From assembly GCF_015767265.1 (NCBI RefSeq), contig NZ_JADPIB010000001.1, forward strand, positions 620,001-684,000: DNA of 64,000 nucleotides. Reading direction: 5' to 3'. A program made the translations under genes and the position numbers. Positions 52,852 through 61,904 of the stretch are shown here, in pieces. Source of the DNA: Aureivirga marina. Its GTDB lineage: Bacteria > Bacteroidota > Bacteroidia > Flavobacteriales > Flavobacteriaceae. Position 1 is the stretch's first letter; every line of letters begins with the position of its first letter. Below the pieces are notes generated by a model that worked only from the letters and a program-made list of their open reading frames with translations, did no database searches and was not told where the DNA came from.

Positions 52852-53805
52852 ATGAATGAAACCATATTGATCATTGGTGCCTGTGGGCAAATTGGGACTG
52901 AGCTTACAGCAAAGCTTAGAGAAATGAACGGAAAAGATGCAGTAATCGCTTCTGATATCCGTGAAGGATCTGAAGAATTAATGAGTTCAGGACCTTTTGA
53001 AATTTTAGATGCTACAAGTAAAGATGATATTCTAGAAATCATCAAAAGACATAAAGTATCTCAAGTATATTTGATGGCAGCAATGCTTTCTGCTACAGGT
53101 GAAAAATATCCAGACAAAGCTTGGTATTTAAACATGACAACTTTGTTTAACATCTTAGATTTAGCCAAAGAAGGAGAAATTAAAAAAGTATTCTGGCCAA
53201 GTTCTATTGCAGTTTTTGGGCCTACTACACCGAAGCAAAATACACCTCAAAAAACAGTAATGGAACCAACAACAGTTTACGGAATTAGTAAACAAACAGG
53301 TGAACGTTGGTGTGAATATTACCATGATAAATATGGCGTAGATGTTAGAAGCATCCGTTACCCAGGAATTATCAGTTGGAAAGCAGAACCAGGTGGAGGA
53401 ACTACAGATTATGCTGTGGAGATTTATCATGAAGCTTTAAAAGAAGGAAAATATACTTCTTTCTTAAATGAAGAATCTGCTCTACCGATGATGTATATGC
53501 CAGATGCAATTGATGCAACTATTCAATTGATGAATGCTCCAGCTGAAGAAGTGAAAGATCGTTCTGCTTATAATTTAGCAGCAATGACTTTTACTCCAGT
53601 AGAAATTGCTGAAGAAATCAAAAAACATATTCCAGAATTTGAAATATCTTATGCACCTGATTTCCGTCAAGAAATTGCTAATAGTTGGCCACAAAGTATT
53701 GATGATACAGCTGCTAGAGAAGATTGGAACTGGAAACATTCTTTCGATTTAGAATCGATGACAAAAGATATGTTGGAAAACTTAGGGAAAAAATATTCAA
53801 AATAA
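52852..53805 (+). CDS. tdh: L-threonine 3-dehydrogenase, SDR (epimerase-like) type
   Basis: The 317-aa extended short-chain dehydrogenase has the NAD motif IIGACGQIGTEL (about residues 7-18) and the catalytic Tyr-Lys in VYGISKQTGE. The segment RYPGIISWKAEPGGGTTDYA continues as in flavobacterial threonine dehydrogenases, which are UDP-galactose-epimerase-like and not zinc alcohol dehydrogenases. It oxidises L-threonine to 2-amino-3-ketobutyrate with NAD+. The partner ligase gene (kbl) is not in this window. It is monocistronic and convergent with dnaE across a terminator. Confidence 0.93.
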   Translation: MNETILIIGACGQIGTELTAKLREMNGKDAVIASDIREGSEELMSSGPFEILDATSKDDILEIIKRHKVSQVYLMAAMLSATGEKYPDKAWYLNMTTLFNILDLAKEGEIKKVFWPSSIAVFGPTTPKQNTPQKTVMEPTTVYGISKQTGERWCEYYHDKYGVDVRSIRYPGIISWKAEPGGGTTDYAVEIYHEALKEGKYTSFLNEESALPMMYMPDAIDATIQLMNAPAEEVKDRSAYNLAAMTFTPVEIAEEIKKHIPEFEISYAPDFRQEIANSWPQSIDDTAAREDWNWKHSFDLESMTKDMLENLGKKYSK

Positions 53806-53825
53806 ATTTTCTATTTTATTCATTC

Positions 53826-53868
53826 AAAAATCGCCTTAGAGATTAGATTCTTTAAGGCGATTTTTTTA
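53826..53868. terminator. Bidirectional terminator between tdh and dnaE
   Basis: AAATCGCCTTA (53828-53838) pairs perfectly with TAAGGCGATTT (53853-53863) and is followed by a T-run. It serves both convergent genes. Confidence 0.85.
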
Positions 53869-53872
53869 TTTT

Positions 53873-56800
53873 TTAATTCAATTTAAAATGAATTTGTTCT
53901 ATTTCTAATTCTCGAAGAACATCATGATTGATATCAATCTTCATTGTTCTACTCAGCATCTGAACTTTCATCTGCTCTTTCATGTCATACACAATAAAAT
54001 CTATTGCTTTCATTCCTCTATGTTCAGAGAAAAATTCATGAAGCCATTCTACATTTTCTTGTGTTAATTCATCAATGCTAAAACGTAAGGTCAATTTTTT
54101 CGAAAATGCTTCTAATATATCTTGTAAAAGTTGAATATTAATAAATGTAAAGCGAACATCATTATTCCAACCTGGTTTCGCAGCTATTTTAGCATAAATA
54201 AAGGATCCTTGCACTAAGAAATGACGGAATTTCAAGTATTCTTCTCCAAAAAGTCTAAATTCTTTTGCATCTGTATAATCTTCCACAGTAAATGCAGCCC
54301 AACCTTTTCCATTCTTCGAAACTCGGTGCTGTACATCTGTAATAATTCCTCCTATGGCAATTTCTTTATGTAGCAATTCCATTTCATTATTAAAAGCACT
54401 TAAAGGAGTATTACAAAAATTATTCATTTCATATTTAAAATCATCTAATGGATGACCAGAAATATAAATTCCTACAACTTCTTTTTCTTTTGCTAAAAGC
54501 TCCATCGTTCCCCAAGTATCACATTCTGGGAAAACTGGTTCTGGGAACTGTACTTCTGAAGCTTCTCCAAAAAGAGAAACTTGTGATGAATTCTTACTTT
54601 CTTGAAATTTTGCTCCGTATTTAATCGCTTTTTCTATAAAAGTAACTCCTTTTTCATCTTTCACATAATATTGCGCTCTATGAATTCCAGAAAAAGAATC
54701 AAATCCTCCAGCTAAAACTAAATTGTCAAAAGCTTTTTTATTTGCTGCTCTTAAATCTACACGTTTCGCCAAATCAAAAATCGAAGTATATCTTCCTCCA
54801 GTTTTTCTTTCATTTACAATAGCATCTACAGCAGATTGCCCAACTCCTTTAATCGCTCCCATTCCAAAACGAATCGCTCCATCTTCGTTCACTGCAAATT
54901 TATAATATGATTCGTTCACATCTGGACCAAGAACTTCCATTCCCATTCGCTTACATTCTTCCATAAAAAAAGTAACCTGCTTGATATCATTCATATTATT
55001 TGAAAGTACAGCAGCCATATATTCTGCTGGATAATGTGCCTTCAAATAAGCTGTTTGATAAGCAATATATGCATAACAAGTCGAATGCGATTTGTTGAAA
55101 GCATAGGCAGCAAATGCCTCCCAATCTTTCCAAACTTTTTCTAAAACCTCTTCTGGATGATCGTTCTTTTTTCCTCCTTCAATAAATTTTGGTTTCAGTT
55201 TTTCTAGTAAAGCAAAAATCTTTTTACCCATTGCTTTACGTAACATATCCGCTTCACCTTTCGTAAATCCTGCCAACTTCTGAGAAAGTAACATCACCTG
55301 CTCTTGATACACCGTAATTCCATACGTTTCTTTCAAGTATTCTTCCATCGCAGGAAGATCATAAGTGATTTCTTCAGAACCATGTTTACGATTAATAAAA
55401 CTTGGAATATATTCCATAGGACCTGGACGATACAAAGCATTCATTGCAATTAAATCCTCAAAAACTGTAGGTTTTAATGCCTTCATATGTTTTTGCATTC
55501 CAGGAGATTCATATTGGAAAATACCAACTGTTTCTCCTCTTTGGAATAATTCATATGTTGCAACATCATCCAAAGGAAAATCATCTGGAATCAATTCTTT
55601 TCCATGAATTTCTTTAATTAATTTTACAGTATCCTTAATTAAAGTCAAGGTTTTTAAACCTAAGAAATCCATTTTTAACAGACCAGCATCTTCTACAACT
55701 CCATTATCGAATTGTGTTACATACATGTCTGAATCTTTTGCAATCGAAATCGGAACTAAATTCGTAATATCTTCTGGCGTAATAATCACTCCACAAGCGT
55801 GAATTCCTGTGTTACGAACCGAACCTTCTAATTCTCTTGCTTGATTTACGGTCTTTGCATTTAAATCTGTTCCTTCAGAAATTTCAACTAATTGTTGAAC
55901 ATTTGCTTTTTCTTCTTCTCGTAAATCATTTACTTTTTGGACACTTTTTTTATCTGTCCCGAAAATATTTTTCAGTTTCAGACCTGGAATTAATTTCGCA
56001 ATTCTATCTGCTTCAAAAAGTGGAATATCTAAAACTCTGGCAGTATCTCGAATTGAAGATTTTGCTGCCATTGTTCCATAAGTAATAATCTGTGCTACCT
56101 GATTTGCTCCGTATTTTTGAATTACGAAATCAATAACTCTTTGTCTTCCTTCATCATCAAAATCAATATCAATATCGGGAAGTGAAACACGATCAGGATT
56201 TAAGAAACGCTCAAAAAGTAAGTCGTATTTAATTGGGTCAATATTTGTAATTCCCAAACAATAAGCAACAGCAGAACCAGCTGCTGATCCACGACCAGGA
56301 CCAACGGAAACATCCATTTTTCGAGCTTCTGCAATGAAATCTTGTACAATTAAGAAATAACCAGGATAACCAGTTTTTTCAATAATCATCAACTCGAAAT
56401 CTAAACGTTCACGAATTTCCTCCGTAATTTCTTCATATCGTTGGTTTGCTCCTTCATAAGTTAAATGACGTAAAAAAGCATTTTCACCCCGTTTTCCTCC
56501 ATCTTGTTCGTCTTTTTCAGATTTAAATTCATCTGGAATGTCGAATTTTGGAAGTAAAACATCTCTGGCTAAACCAAAAACTTCAATTTTGTCAATGATT
56601 TCTTGAATATTTAAAATTGCCTCAGGAGTATCCTTAAACAATTCTTTCATTTCTTCTTGCGTCTTGAAGTAATATTCAGAATTTGGAAGTCCATAACGAT
56701 ATCCTCTTCCTCTTCCGATTGGCGTTGCTTTTTTCTCTGCATCTTTCACACAAAGTAAAACATCATGTGCTTCTGCATTTTCTTTACTTATATAAAAAGT

Positions 56801-58231
56801 ATTATTTGTAGCAATCGTTTTTACTTGGTGTTTTTGTGCAAATTGTAATAAAATTGAATTTACGTGATCTTCATTTTCTTGCTTATGACGCATTAATTCT
56901 AAATAAAAATCATCGCCAAAATGCTCTTTCCACCAAAGTAAAGCTTCTTCTGCTTGTGTTTCTCCTGTATTTAATATTTTATGAGGAATTTCTCCTGAAA
57001 GATTTCCTGATAAAACAATGATATCTTCTTTATATTTTTCTACAACATTTCTGTCAATTCTCGGAACATAATAGAATCCTTTCGAATACCCAATTGAAGA
57101 CATTTTTGCTAAATTGTGATAACCTTTTTTGTTTTTAGCTAAAAAAGTAATCAAATATCCGTTGTCTTTTCTCGATTTGTTCGTGTGATCTTCACAAACA
57201 TAAAGTTGACAACCAACAATTGGTTTAATTTCGGATTTCTTTTCTCCTCCTTCTTCTAATTCCTCATTATCTTTTACAACTGACTTATTGTGTTTGATAA
57301 TTTTTTCCACAAAATTAAAAGCACCCATCATATTTCCAACATCAGTCAAAGCAATAGCAGGCATATTATTTTGGATAGTTGCAGAAATTAAATCATCAAT
57401 ACTTGAAGTAGATTGAAGAATTGAGAATTGTGAATGATTGTGTAAATGTGCAAAAGGAGCTTTCGTTAAAAGTTCAACATTTTCGTTAATTTGCTCTGAA
57501 CTAATTCCTTTCGCATCTTCCGTTAATTTTTCTTTGATTAAGGCACTCTGATTTTTCAGATTTAAGTGACGTAATCCTATTAAACGGATTGGTTTTGGAT
57601 TTTTTTCTTGGTATTCCTTAAAATAATCATGTGTTACACCAAGTTCTTCCGCAGAATAATGTCTTTGACGAATTAATTCTAAGAAACATCTTGTTGTAGC
57701 TTCCACATCGGCAGTTGCATTGTGTGCCTCTGCAAAAGGAAGATTAAATAAATGATGGTGTAATTCTGTCAGAGTTGGAAGTTTAAATTTTCCTCCACGA
57801 CCTCCAGGAATTTTACATAATAAAGCAGTTCTTTCCGTACAAGTATCTAAAACTGGAAGCTCTTCTAAAATATTTTCTGTGCTATTTCTAAAAAATTCAC
57901 ATCCCATAATATTGACATCAAAGCCAACATTTTGTCCAACAATAAATTTTGTTTTAGAAAGTGCAATATTAAATTCTTCTAGAACTTCTTCTAAAGAATG
58001 TCCTTTTTCTTGAGCTAAAAGTGTAGAAATTCCGTGGATTTGCTCCGCATCATAAGGAATTGTAAATCCATCTGGTTTTACTAAAAAATCTTTATGTTCA
58101 ATTAATTCTCCATACGCATCATGAAGTTGCCAAGCAATCTGAATACAACGAGGCCAGTTATCTGTGTCTGTTATCGGAGCATTCCATTTTTTTGGTAAAC
58201 CTGTAGTTTCTGTATCGAAAATTAAGTACAT
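53873..58231 (-). CDS. dnaE: DNA polymerase III subunit alpha with fused N-terminal exonuclease
   Basis: This 1452-aa replicative polymerase opens with a DnaQ-like DEDD proofreading domain (about residues 1-195: IFDTETTGLP, VGQNVGFDVNIMGCEF, HNATADVEAT). A PHP domain follows from about 258 (HLHNHSQFSI). Its second metal motif is ALTDVGNM, with Val where active PHP domains have His. The polymerase core has the catalytic LPDIDIDFDD near 685. Thumb, beta-clamp-binding and OB regions come after. In E. coli proofreading is a separate subunit; here it is in cis. As I recall, this layout is common in Bacteroidota. Confidence 0.96.
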   Translation of the reverse strand: MYLIFDTETTGLPKKWNAPITDTDNWPRCIQIAWQLHDAYGELIEHKDFLVKPDGFTIPYDAEQIHGISTLLAQEKGHSLEEVLEEFNIALSKTKFIVGQNVGFDVNIMGCEFFRNSTENILEELPVLDTCTERTALLCKIPGGRGGKFKLPTLTELHHHLFNLPFAEAHNATADVEATTRCFLELIRQRHYSAEELGVTHDYFKEYQEKNPKPIRLIGLRHLNLKNQSALIKEKLTEDAKGISSEQINENVELLTKAPFAHLHNHSQFSILQSTSSIDDLISATIQNNMPAIALTDVGNMMGAFNFVEKIIKHNKSVVKDNEELEEGGEKKSEIKPIVGCQLYVCEDHTNKSRKDNGYLITFLAKNKKGYHNLAKMSSIGYSKGFYYVPRIDRNVVEKYKEDIIVLSGNLSGEIPHKILNTGETQAEEALLWWKEHFGDDFYLELMRHKQENEDHVNSILLQFAQKHQVKTIATNNTFYISKENAEAHDVLLCVKDAEKKATPIGRGRGYRYGLPNSEYYFKTQEEMKELFKDTPEAILNIQEIIDKIEVFGLARDVLLPKFDIPDEFKSEKDEQDGGKRGENAFLRHLTYEGANQRYEEITEEIRERLDFELMIIEKTGYPGYFLIVQDFIAEARKMDVSVGPGRGSAAGSAVAYCLGITNIDPIKYDLLFERFLNPDRVSLPDIDIDFDDEGRQRVIDFVIQKYGANQVAQIITYGTMAAKSSIRDTARVLDIPLFEADRIAKLIPGLKLKNIFGTDKKSVQKVNDLREEEKANVQQLVEISEGTDLNAKTVNQARELEGSVRNTGIHACGVIITPEDITNLVPISIAKDSDMYVTQFDNGVVEDAGLLKMDFLGLKTLTLIKDTVKLIKEIHGKELIPDDFPLDDVATYELFQRGETVGIFQYESPGMQKHMKALKPTVFEDLIAMNALYRPGPMEYIPSFINRKHGSEEITYDLPAMEEYLKETYGITVYQEQVMLLSQKLAGFTKGEADMLRKAMGKKIFALLEKLKPKFIEGGKKNDHPEEVLEKVWKDWEAFAAYAFNKSHSTCYAYIAYQTAYLKAHYPAEYMAAVLSNNMNDIKQVTFFMEECKRMGMEVLGPDVNESYYKFAVNEDGAIRFGMGAIKGVGQSAVDAIVNERKTGGRYTSIFDLAKRVDLRAANKKAFDNLVLAGGFDSFSGIHRAQYYVKDEKGVTFIEKAIKYGAKFQESKNSSQVSLFGEASEVQFPEPVFPECDTWGTMELLAKEKEVVGIYISGHPLDDFKYEMNNFCNTPLSAFNNEMELLHKEIAIGGIITDVQHRVSKNGKGWAAFTVEDYTDAKEFRLFGEEYLKFRHFLVQGSFIYAKIAAKPGWNNDVRFTFINIQLLQDILEAFSKKLTLRFSIDELTQENVEWLHEFFSEHRGMKAIDFIVYDMKEQMKVQMLSRTMKIDINHDVLRELEIEQIHFKLN

Positions 58232-58257
58232 AAATCAAATTTATTTTTAATGGCTGG

Positions 58258-58265
58258 CAAAAATA
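58258..58265 (-). promoter_or_regulatory. Possible -7 element of dnaE
   Basis: The minus strand reads TATTTTTG, fitting TAnnTTTG, 27-34 bp upstream of the dnaE start codon. No -33 TTTG at the usual spacing. Confidence 0.35.
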
Positions 58266-58351
58266 ATATTTTTAAAGCCAATATTCTACTTCTATTAAAA
58301 ATATAAAAATAAAGATTTTATTTTTTTATTTTTGGCTAAATAGTGATAAAC

Positions 58352-58384
58352 AAAAAAGTCTTCCAAAAAAAGGAAGACTTTTAA
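58352..58384 (-). terminator. Terminator of the 173-aa lipoprotein gene
   Basis: AAAAGTCTTCC (58354-58364) pairs perfectly with GGAAGACTTTT (58372-58382) around an all-A loop, just after the minus-strand stop. Confidence 0.8.
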
Positions 58385-58404
58385 AATTTAATGTTTTATA
58401 AAAA

Positions 58405-58926
58405 TTATTCTTGTGCTGGAGAAACGTTTTTAAACTTTCCATTTGTCCAAGTAATCACATCATCAGGGTTGGAAGTATTTACAAGATTTAATTCAAAATC
58501 TCCAGTCATTTTATTAGAATCAGCATCTAATAAAGTAATGTTTAAGTAATTTGTTCCTTCAGTAGAAATATATACTTTACCGTTATTATTTGTATAAATT
58601 GCTCCGAAAGTATCATTTAAATCATCAGGATTTGTAATTAAAAGAGGGAAATTTCCAGCTCCTTCACCGGCAACAACCAACTTTAAAGTTTCTCCATCTT
58701 TTGTCGCATTAATAATAATTTTTCCTGTCTCTTTCATATAGTTAAATGAAGTAGCCTTCCAAGTTGTATCTTCTTTATTCGCATGAAATTCAGGAGTATC
58801 TTTATTTGGGTCATTATTATTAAAGTAATCATCTAAATAGGTGCTATCTTCACCAACACCTTCCACTGGATCTTCACAAGCTACTAATGAAGAAAAAATA
58901 AAAATGGCTAGTAATAGTTTTTTCAT
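58405..58926 (-). CDS. DUF6252-like lipoprotein of unknown function
   Basis: The 173-aa lipoprotein has a signal ending SSLVACEDPVE. The start at 58926 is chosen because it begins a normal lipoprotein signal; an in-frame ATG at 59013 would add 29 residues. After an Asp/Asn-rich linker the mature domain is beta-rich: FHANKEDTTWKATSFN, then strands such as KIIINATKDGETLKLVV and a C-terminal DVITWTNGKFKNV. This pattern recalls DUF6252-like flavobacterial lipoproteins, as does the product of 41128-41700. Function is unknown. The acidic residue next to the lipidated Cys may favour export to the surface. Confidence 0.7.
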   Translation of the reverse strand: MKKLLLAIFIFSSLVACEDPVEGVGEDSTYLDDYFNNNDPNKDTPEFHANKEDTTWKATSFNYMKETGKIIINATKDGETLKLVVAGEGAGNFPLLITNPDDLNDTFGAIYTNNNGKVYISTEGTNYLNITLLDADSNKMTGDFELNLVNTSNPDDVITWTNGKFKNVSPAQE

Positions 58927-59008
58927 AATCTGGTTTAATAAATTTATAGTGAGGCTAAAAGTACGTATATTTTTAATCTTATTAACGATTAATGTAATAA
59001 AAAAATTG

Positions 59009-59016
59009 TACATTTG
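59009..59016 (+). promoter_or_regulatory. Probable -7 element of rpsP-rimM
   Basis: TACATTTG fits TAnnTTTG and lies 47 bp upstream of the rpsP start codon. A TTTG at 19-20 bp upstream is not evident. Confidence 0.45.
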
Positions 59017-59062
59017 CGCACTAAATTAATAATCTAGGTCGAGAACCTAAAAATTTTAAAAC

Positions 59063-59593
59063 ATGCCTGTAAAAATTAGATTACAAAGACACGGTAAGAA
59101 AGGTAAGCCTTTTTACTGGATCGTAGCTGCAGATTCGCGCTCAAAAAGAGATGGTAAATTCTTAGAAAAAATCGGAACTTACAATCCAAACCACAACCCA
59201 GCAATCATTGATTTAGATGTAAATGACGCTGTTAAATGGTTACAAAACGGAGCACAACCAACGGATACTGCTAGAGCAATTTTATCTTACAAAGGTGCTT
59301 TATTAAAAAACCACTTAGTTGGAGGAGTTCGTAAAGGAGCTTTAACTGAAGAGCAAGCAGAGGCTAAATTCCAAGCTTGGTTAGAGGAGAAAGAAGCGAA
59401 AGTTTCTGGAAAGAAAGATGGTTTAGCTAAAGCAGAAGCTGATGCAAAAGCTAAAGCATTAGCTGCTGAGAAAGAAATTAACGAAAAGCGTAAAGCTGCT
59501 GCTGCTGAGGCAGAAGCTGCTGCAAAAGCTGAAGAAGAAGCTGCAAAAGCTGCTGAAAATGCAGAAGAGGCTACAGAAGAAGCTGCTGAGTAA
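59063..59593 (+). CDS. rpsP: 30S ribosomal protein S16 with long Ala/Glu/Lys C-terminal extension
   Basis: The S16 core occupies about residues 1-85 ([20 protein letters not shown] at the N-terminus, [10 protein letters not shown], and a conserved central part). It is followed by an extension of about 90 residues, mostly Ala, Glu and Lys, predicted to be a long charged helix. Typical S16 proteins are about 80-90 residues; such extensions are seen in Bacteroidota. The protein is needed for 30S assembly. rimM starts 25 bp after its stop, so the two 30S-assembly genes are co-transcribed. Confidence 0.96.
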   Translation: MPVKIRLQRHGKKGKPFYWIVAADSRSKRDGKFLEKIGTYNPNHNPAIIDLDVNDAVKWLQNGAQPTDTARAILSYKGALLKNHLVGGVRKGALTEEQAEAKFQAWLEEKEAKVSGKKDGLAKAEADAKAKALAAEKEINEKRKAAAAEAEAAAKAEEEAAKAAENAEEATEEAAE

Positions 59594-59618
59594 TTTATTA
59601 CAATTTAATAACGATATT

Positions 59619-60170
59619 ATGCGTAAAGAAAATTGTTTTTATTTAGGTATAATCGTTAGAAAGCACAGTTACAAAGGTGAGGTTGTTATCAAATTAGATA
59701 CAGACGAACCTGAGTTATACGAAAATATGGAATCAGTTTTTGTTGCTTTAGGCAACAATCTGGTTCCTTTTTTTATTGAAAAATCTTCCTTACATAAAGG
59801 AGATCAACTTCGAGTAAAATTTGAAGGAGTTGATACGGAAGCTGATGCTGAAGCGATTATGAAAGCGGAATTATTTTTACCACTTGAACTTTTACCTGAA
59901 CTTTCTGGAAATAAATTCTATTTTCATGAAATTATCGATTTCTCTGTTAAGGATACGAGACATGGGGTTTTAGGAAAAATCAAGAAAATTAATGATAATG
60001 CTGCACAAGAAATTCTAGAAATTGAAACACCAAATCAGAAACAAATATTAATTCCACTTGTAGACGATTTTATTGTAGAAATTGATAGAGAAAACAAAAC
60101 ATTTGTTGTAGAAACTCCAGATGGATTGATTGATCTTTACTTAGAAGATAATCACCAAAAAGACGAATAA
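59619..60170 (+). CDS. rimM: Ribosome maturation factor RimM
   Basis: The 184-aa protein assists late 30S subunit assembly by binding S19. The N-terminal RimM domain reads YLGIIVRKHSYKGEVVIKL and the C-terminal PRC barrel has HEIIDFSVKD and LIPLVDDFIVEID. The start at 59619 gives the standard N-terminus; an in-frame ATG 20 codons earlier lies inside rpsP and is rejected. It is followed by a strong terminator. Confidence 0.94.
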   Translation: MRKENCFYLGIIVRKHSYKGEVVIKLDTDEPELYENMESVFVALGNNLVPFFIEKSSLHKGDQLRVKFEGVDTEADAEAIMKAELFLPLELLPELSGNKFYFHEIIDFSVKDTRHGVLGKIKKINDNAAQEILEIETPNQKQILIPLVDDFIVEIDRENKTFVVETPDGLIDLYLEDNHQKDE

Positions 60171-60192
60171 CATTTAACTATATTATTTATAA

Positions 60193-60226
60193 ATTCCCCT
60201 CTATTTTGAGGGGAATCTTTTTTTTA
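60193..60226 (+). terminator. Terminator of rpsP-rimM
   Basis: ATTCCCCTC (60193-60201) pairs with GAGGGGAAT (60208-60216) and is followed by a run of Ts. It ends seven bases before the next start codon, so the methyltransferase may be read only by leak-through or from a promoter within rimM. Confidence 0.8.
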
Positions 60227-60232
60227 AAAAAA

Positions 60233-60937
60233 ATGAGAAAACCTTTCCGATTTAAGCAATTTGAAATTTTACAAGATAAAACAGCAATGAAAGTTGGAAC
60301 AGATGGCGTTTTACTTGGAGCTTGGACATGCTATGAAAATGTAAAATCTGTTTTAGATATTGGAACAGGAACAGGATTAATTTCATTAATGATTGCACAA
60401 AGAAATTCGTCTGCAACTATTTTAAGTTTGGAAATTGAAAAAAATGCTTTTGATCAAGCTTTAGAAAATTTTGAAAATTCAATTTGGAAAAAACGCTTAG
60501 AAATAAAGAATACAGCACTTCAAGATTTTAAAACAAAAAAGAAATTTGATTTAATCATTTCAAATCCTCCTTTTTATACAACAACTTTTAAAAATGAAGA
60601 TGAAAAAAGAGCTTTAGCAAGACATTCGGAAAGTTTACCTTATTCTGTTTTATTAAAAAATTGTGCGGAATTACTTTCTGAAAATGGAATTTGTTCTTTT
60701 ATTATTCCCTATTCTGAAGAAACTAACTTTATTAAAATTGCTAAAAATTATAAATTATATCCTAAAAGAATTACACAGGTTAAAGGAAATAAAAAAACTC
60801 CTTTAAAAAGAAGTTTACTGGAATTTTCATTTCAAGAATTAAAAATAGAAATTTCAGAATTAATCATTGAAATTGAAAGACATAAATACACAGAAGATTA
60901 CATTAATATTGTAAAAGATTTCTACCTAAAAATGTGA
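60233..60937 (+). CDS. trmN6: tRNA1(Val) (adenine(37)-N6)-methyltransferase, TrmN6/YfiC type
   Basis: This 234-aa class I methyltransferase has the SAM motif LDIGTGTGLISLMIAQR (about residues 42-58) and the N6-adenine catalytic motif NPPFY. The N-terminal FRFKQFEILQDKTAMKVGTDG matches the YfiC family, which methylates A37 of tRNA1(Val). The ATG at 60233 is preferred to one nine codons earlier, which lies inside the terminator stem. It is separated from rimM by that terminator, yet this gene order is one I recall from flavobacteria. Confidence 0.88.
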   Translation: MRKPFRFKQFEILQDKTAMKVGTDGVLLGAWTCYENVKSVLDIGTGTGLISLMIAQRNSSATILSLEIEKNAFDQALENFENSIWKKRLEIKNTALQDFKTKKKFDLIISNPPFYTTTFKNEDEKRALARHSESLPYSVLLKNCAELLSENGICSFIIPYSEETNFIKIAKNYKLYPKRITQVKGNKKTPLKRSLLEFSFQELKIEISELIIEIERHKYTEDYINIVKDFYLKM

Positions 60938-60943
60938 AAACAC

Positions 60944-60977
60944 CGAACAAAAATTAGAATTTCTAATAAATTGTTCG
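60944..60977. promoter_or_regulatory. Two-level inverted repeat after the methyltransferase gene
   Basis: CGAACAA (60944-60950) pairs with TTGTTCG (60971-60977), enclosing ATTAGAA/TTCTAAT (60953-60959 with 60961-60967). No T-run follows. It may be a weak terminator of trmN6 or an operator for the flavoprotein gene about 170 bp downstream. Confidence 0.45.
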
Positions 60978-61144
60978 ATGTTCATCATCCCTCGTATTTC
61001 TAAATTAAAAGTAATAGATGTTTTTTGTTTGATTTGGTATTGAAATAATAACGCAGCTTTTTTTATTTTGTTTTATTAAGTTTCATTTTTTATAAAATTT
61101 CTTCTCATTCCCTATCTTAGCCTTCGATTATAAAATGAAAAAAA

Positions 61145-61756
61145 ATGATATTCGACGTATTAATAATTGGTGGAGGAGCCGCAGGAATTTCTTGTGCTCT
61201 TGTCCTTGGATCAGCAAAAGAAAGAGAATTTGCTAGCGATAAAAACATTGGAATAATTATTCATCAAAGAACTTCTTCCCTTCAAAATGCTATTTTAAAT
61301 AATGTAATGGGAATTGCACCAAATACAGCTGGTGATGATTTATTGGAAGAAAGTAGAAAACAATTAGCTTCTACATATCCTCATGTCTCTCAAATTGAAA
61401 AAGAGAAAGTTTTAGAAATTGAAAAAAACGATGCTATTTTTAAAGTAATAACGAATAAAAATTCATACGAAGCTAAAAATATTGTTGTTGCAATTGGTCC
61501 AAAAAACTTTGCGATTAAAGGTTTAGAAGCATATACAGAATTACATCAAAAACTTCCTGCTGCAAAACAAAGAACACAATTAAAAAATGTAGATCATCTT
61601 GTAGATAAAGGAATTTATGTTGCAGGAACTTTAGCAGGTTGTAGAAGTCAATTTGCAATTGCTGCCGGAAGTGGAGCTGCTGTTGCAACTGATATTTTAA
61701 CGGAATGGAATGATGGAAAAACAACCATGATTCACGATAAAAAAACAGTTTCATAA
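61145..61756 (+). CDS. Minimal thioredoxin-reductase-like flavoprotein
   Basis: The 203-aa protein has an N-terminal FAD-binding motif (LIIGGGAAGISCAL, about residues 6-19). A C-terminal FAD-contacting segment reads KGIYVAGTLAGCRSQFAIAAGSGAAVA (about 157-183), as in thioredoxin reductases. The intervening NADPH-binding domain and the redox CxxC are missing; thioredoxin reductases are usually about 310 residues. Both FAD halves are present and in order, so this looks like a compact family member and not a fragment. It may be reduced by a partner protein. The reaction is unknown. A terminator follows. Confidence 0.7.
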   Translation: MIFDVLIIGGGAAGISCALVLGSAKEREFASDKNIGIIIHQRTSSLQNAILNNVMGIAPNTAGDDLLEESRKQLASTYPHVSQIEKEKVLEIEKNDAIFKVITNKNSYEAKNIVVAIGPKNFAIKGLEAYTELHQKLPAAKQRTQLKNVDHLVDKGIYVAGTLAGCRSQFAIAAGSGAAVATDILTEWNDGKTTMIHDKKTVS

Positions 61757-61802
61757 TTTTTTTCACAACTATTTTTATTTAAAATAATATAAAAACATAT
61801 TT

Positions 61803-61832
61803 AAAAAGAGATGAAAAATCATCTCTTTTTTT
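61803..61832 (+). terminator. Terminator of the flavoprotein gene
   Basis: AAAAAGAGATGA (61803-61814) pairs perfectly with TCATCTCTTTTT (61819-61830), with a T-run directly after. Confidence 0.85.
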
Positions 61833-61904
61833 ATTTTAAAACAAACAAAAAGTATAACATTATCAGTATTTTACAACAAATAATTATATTATTTTTCAAT
61901 CAAT

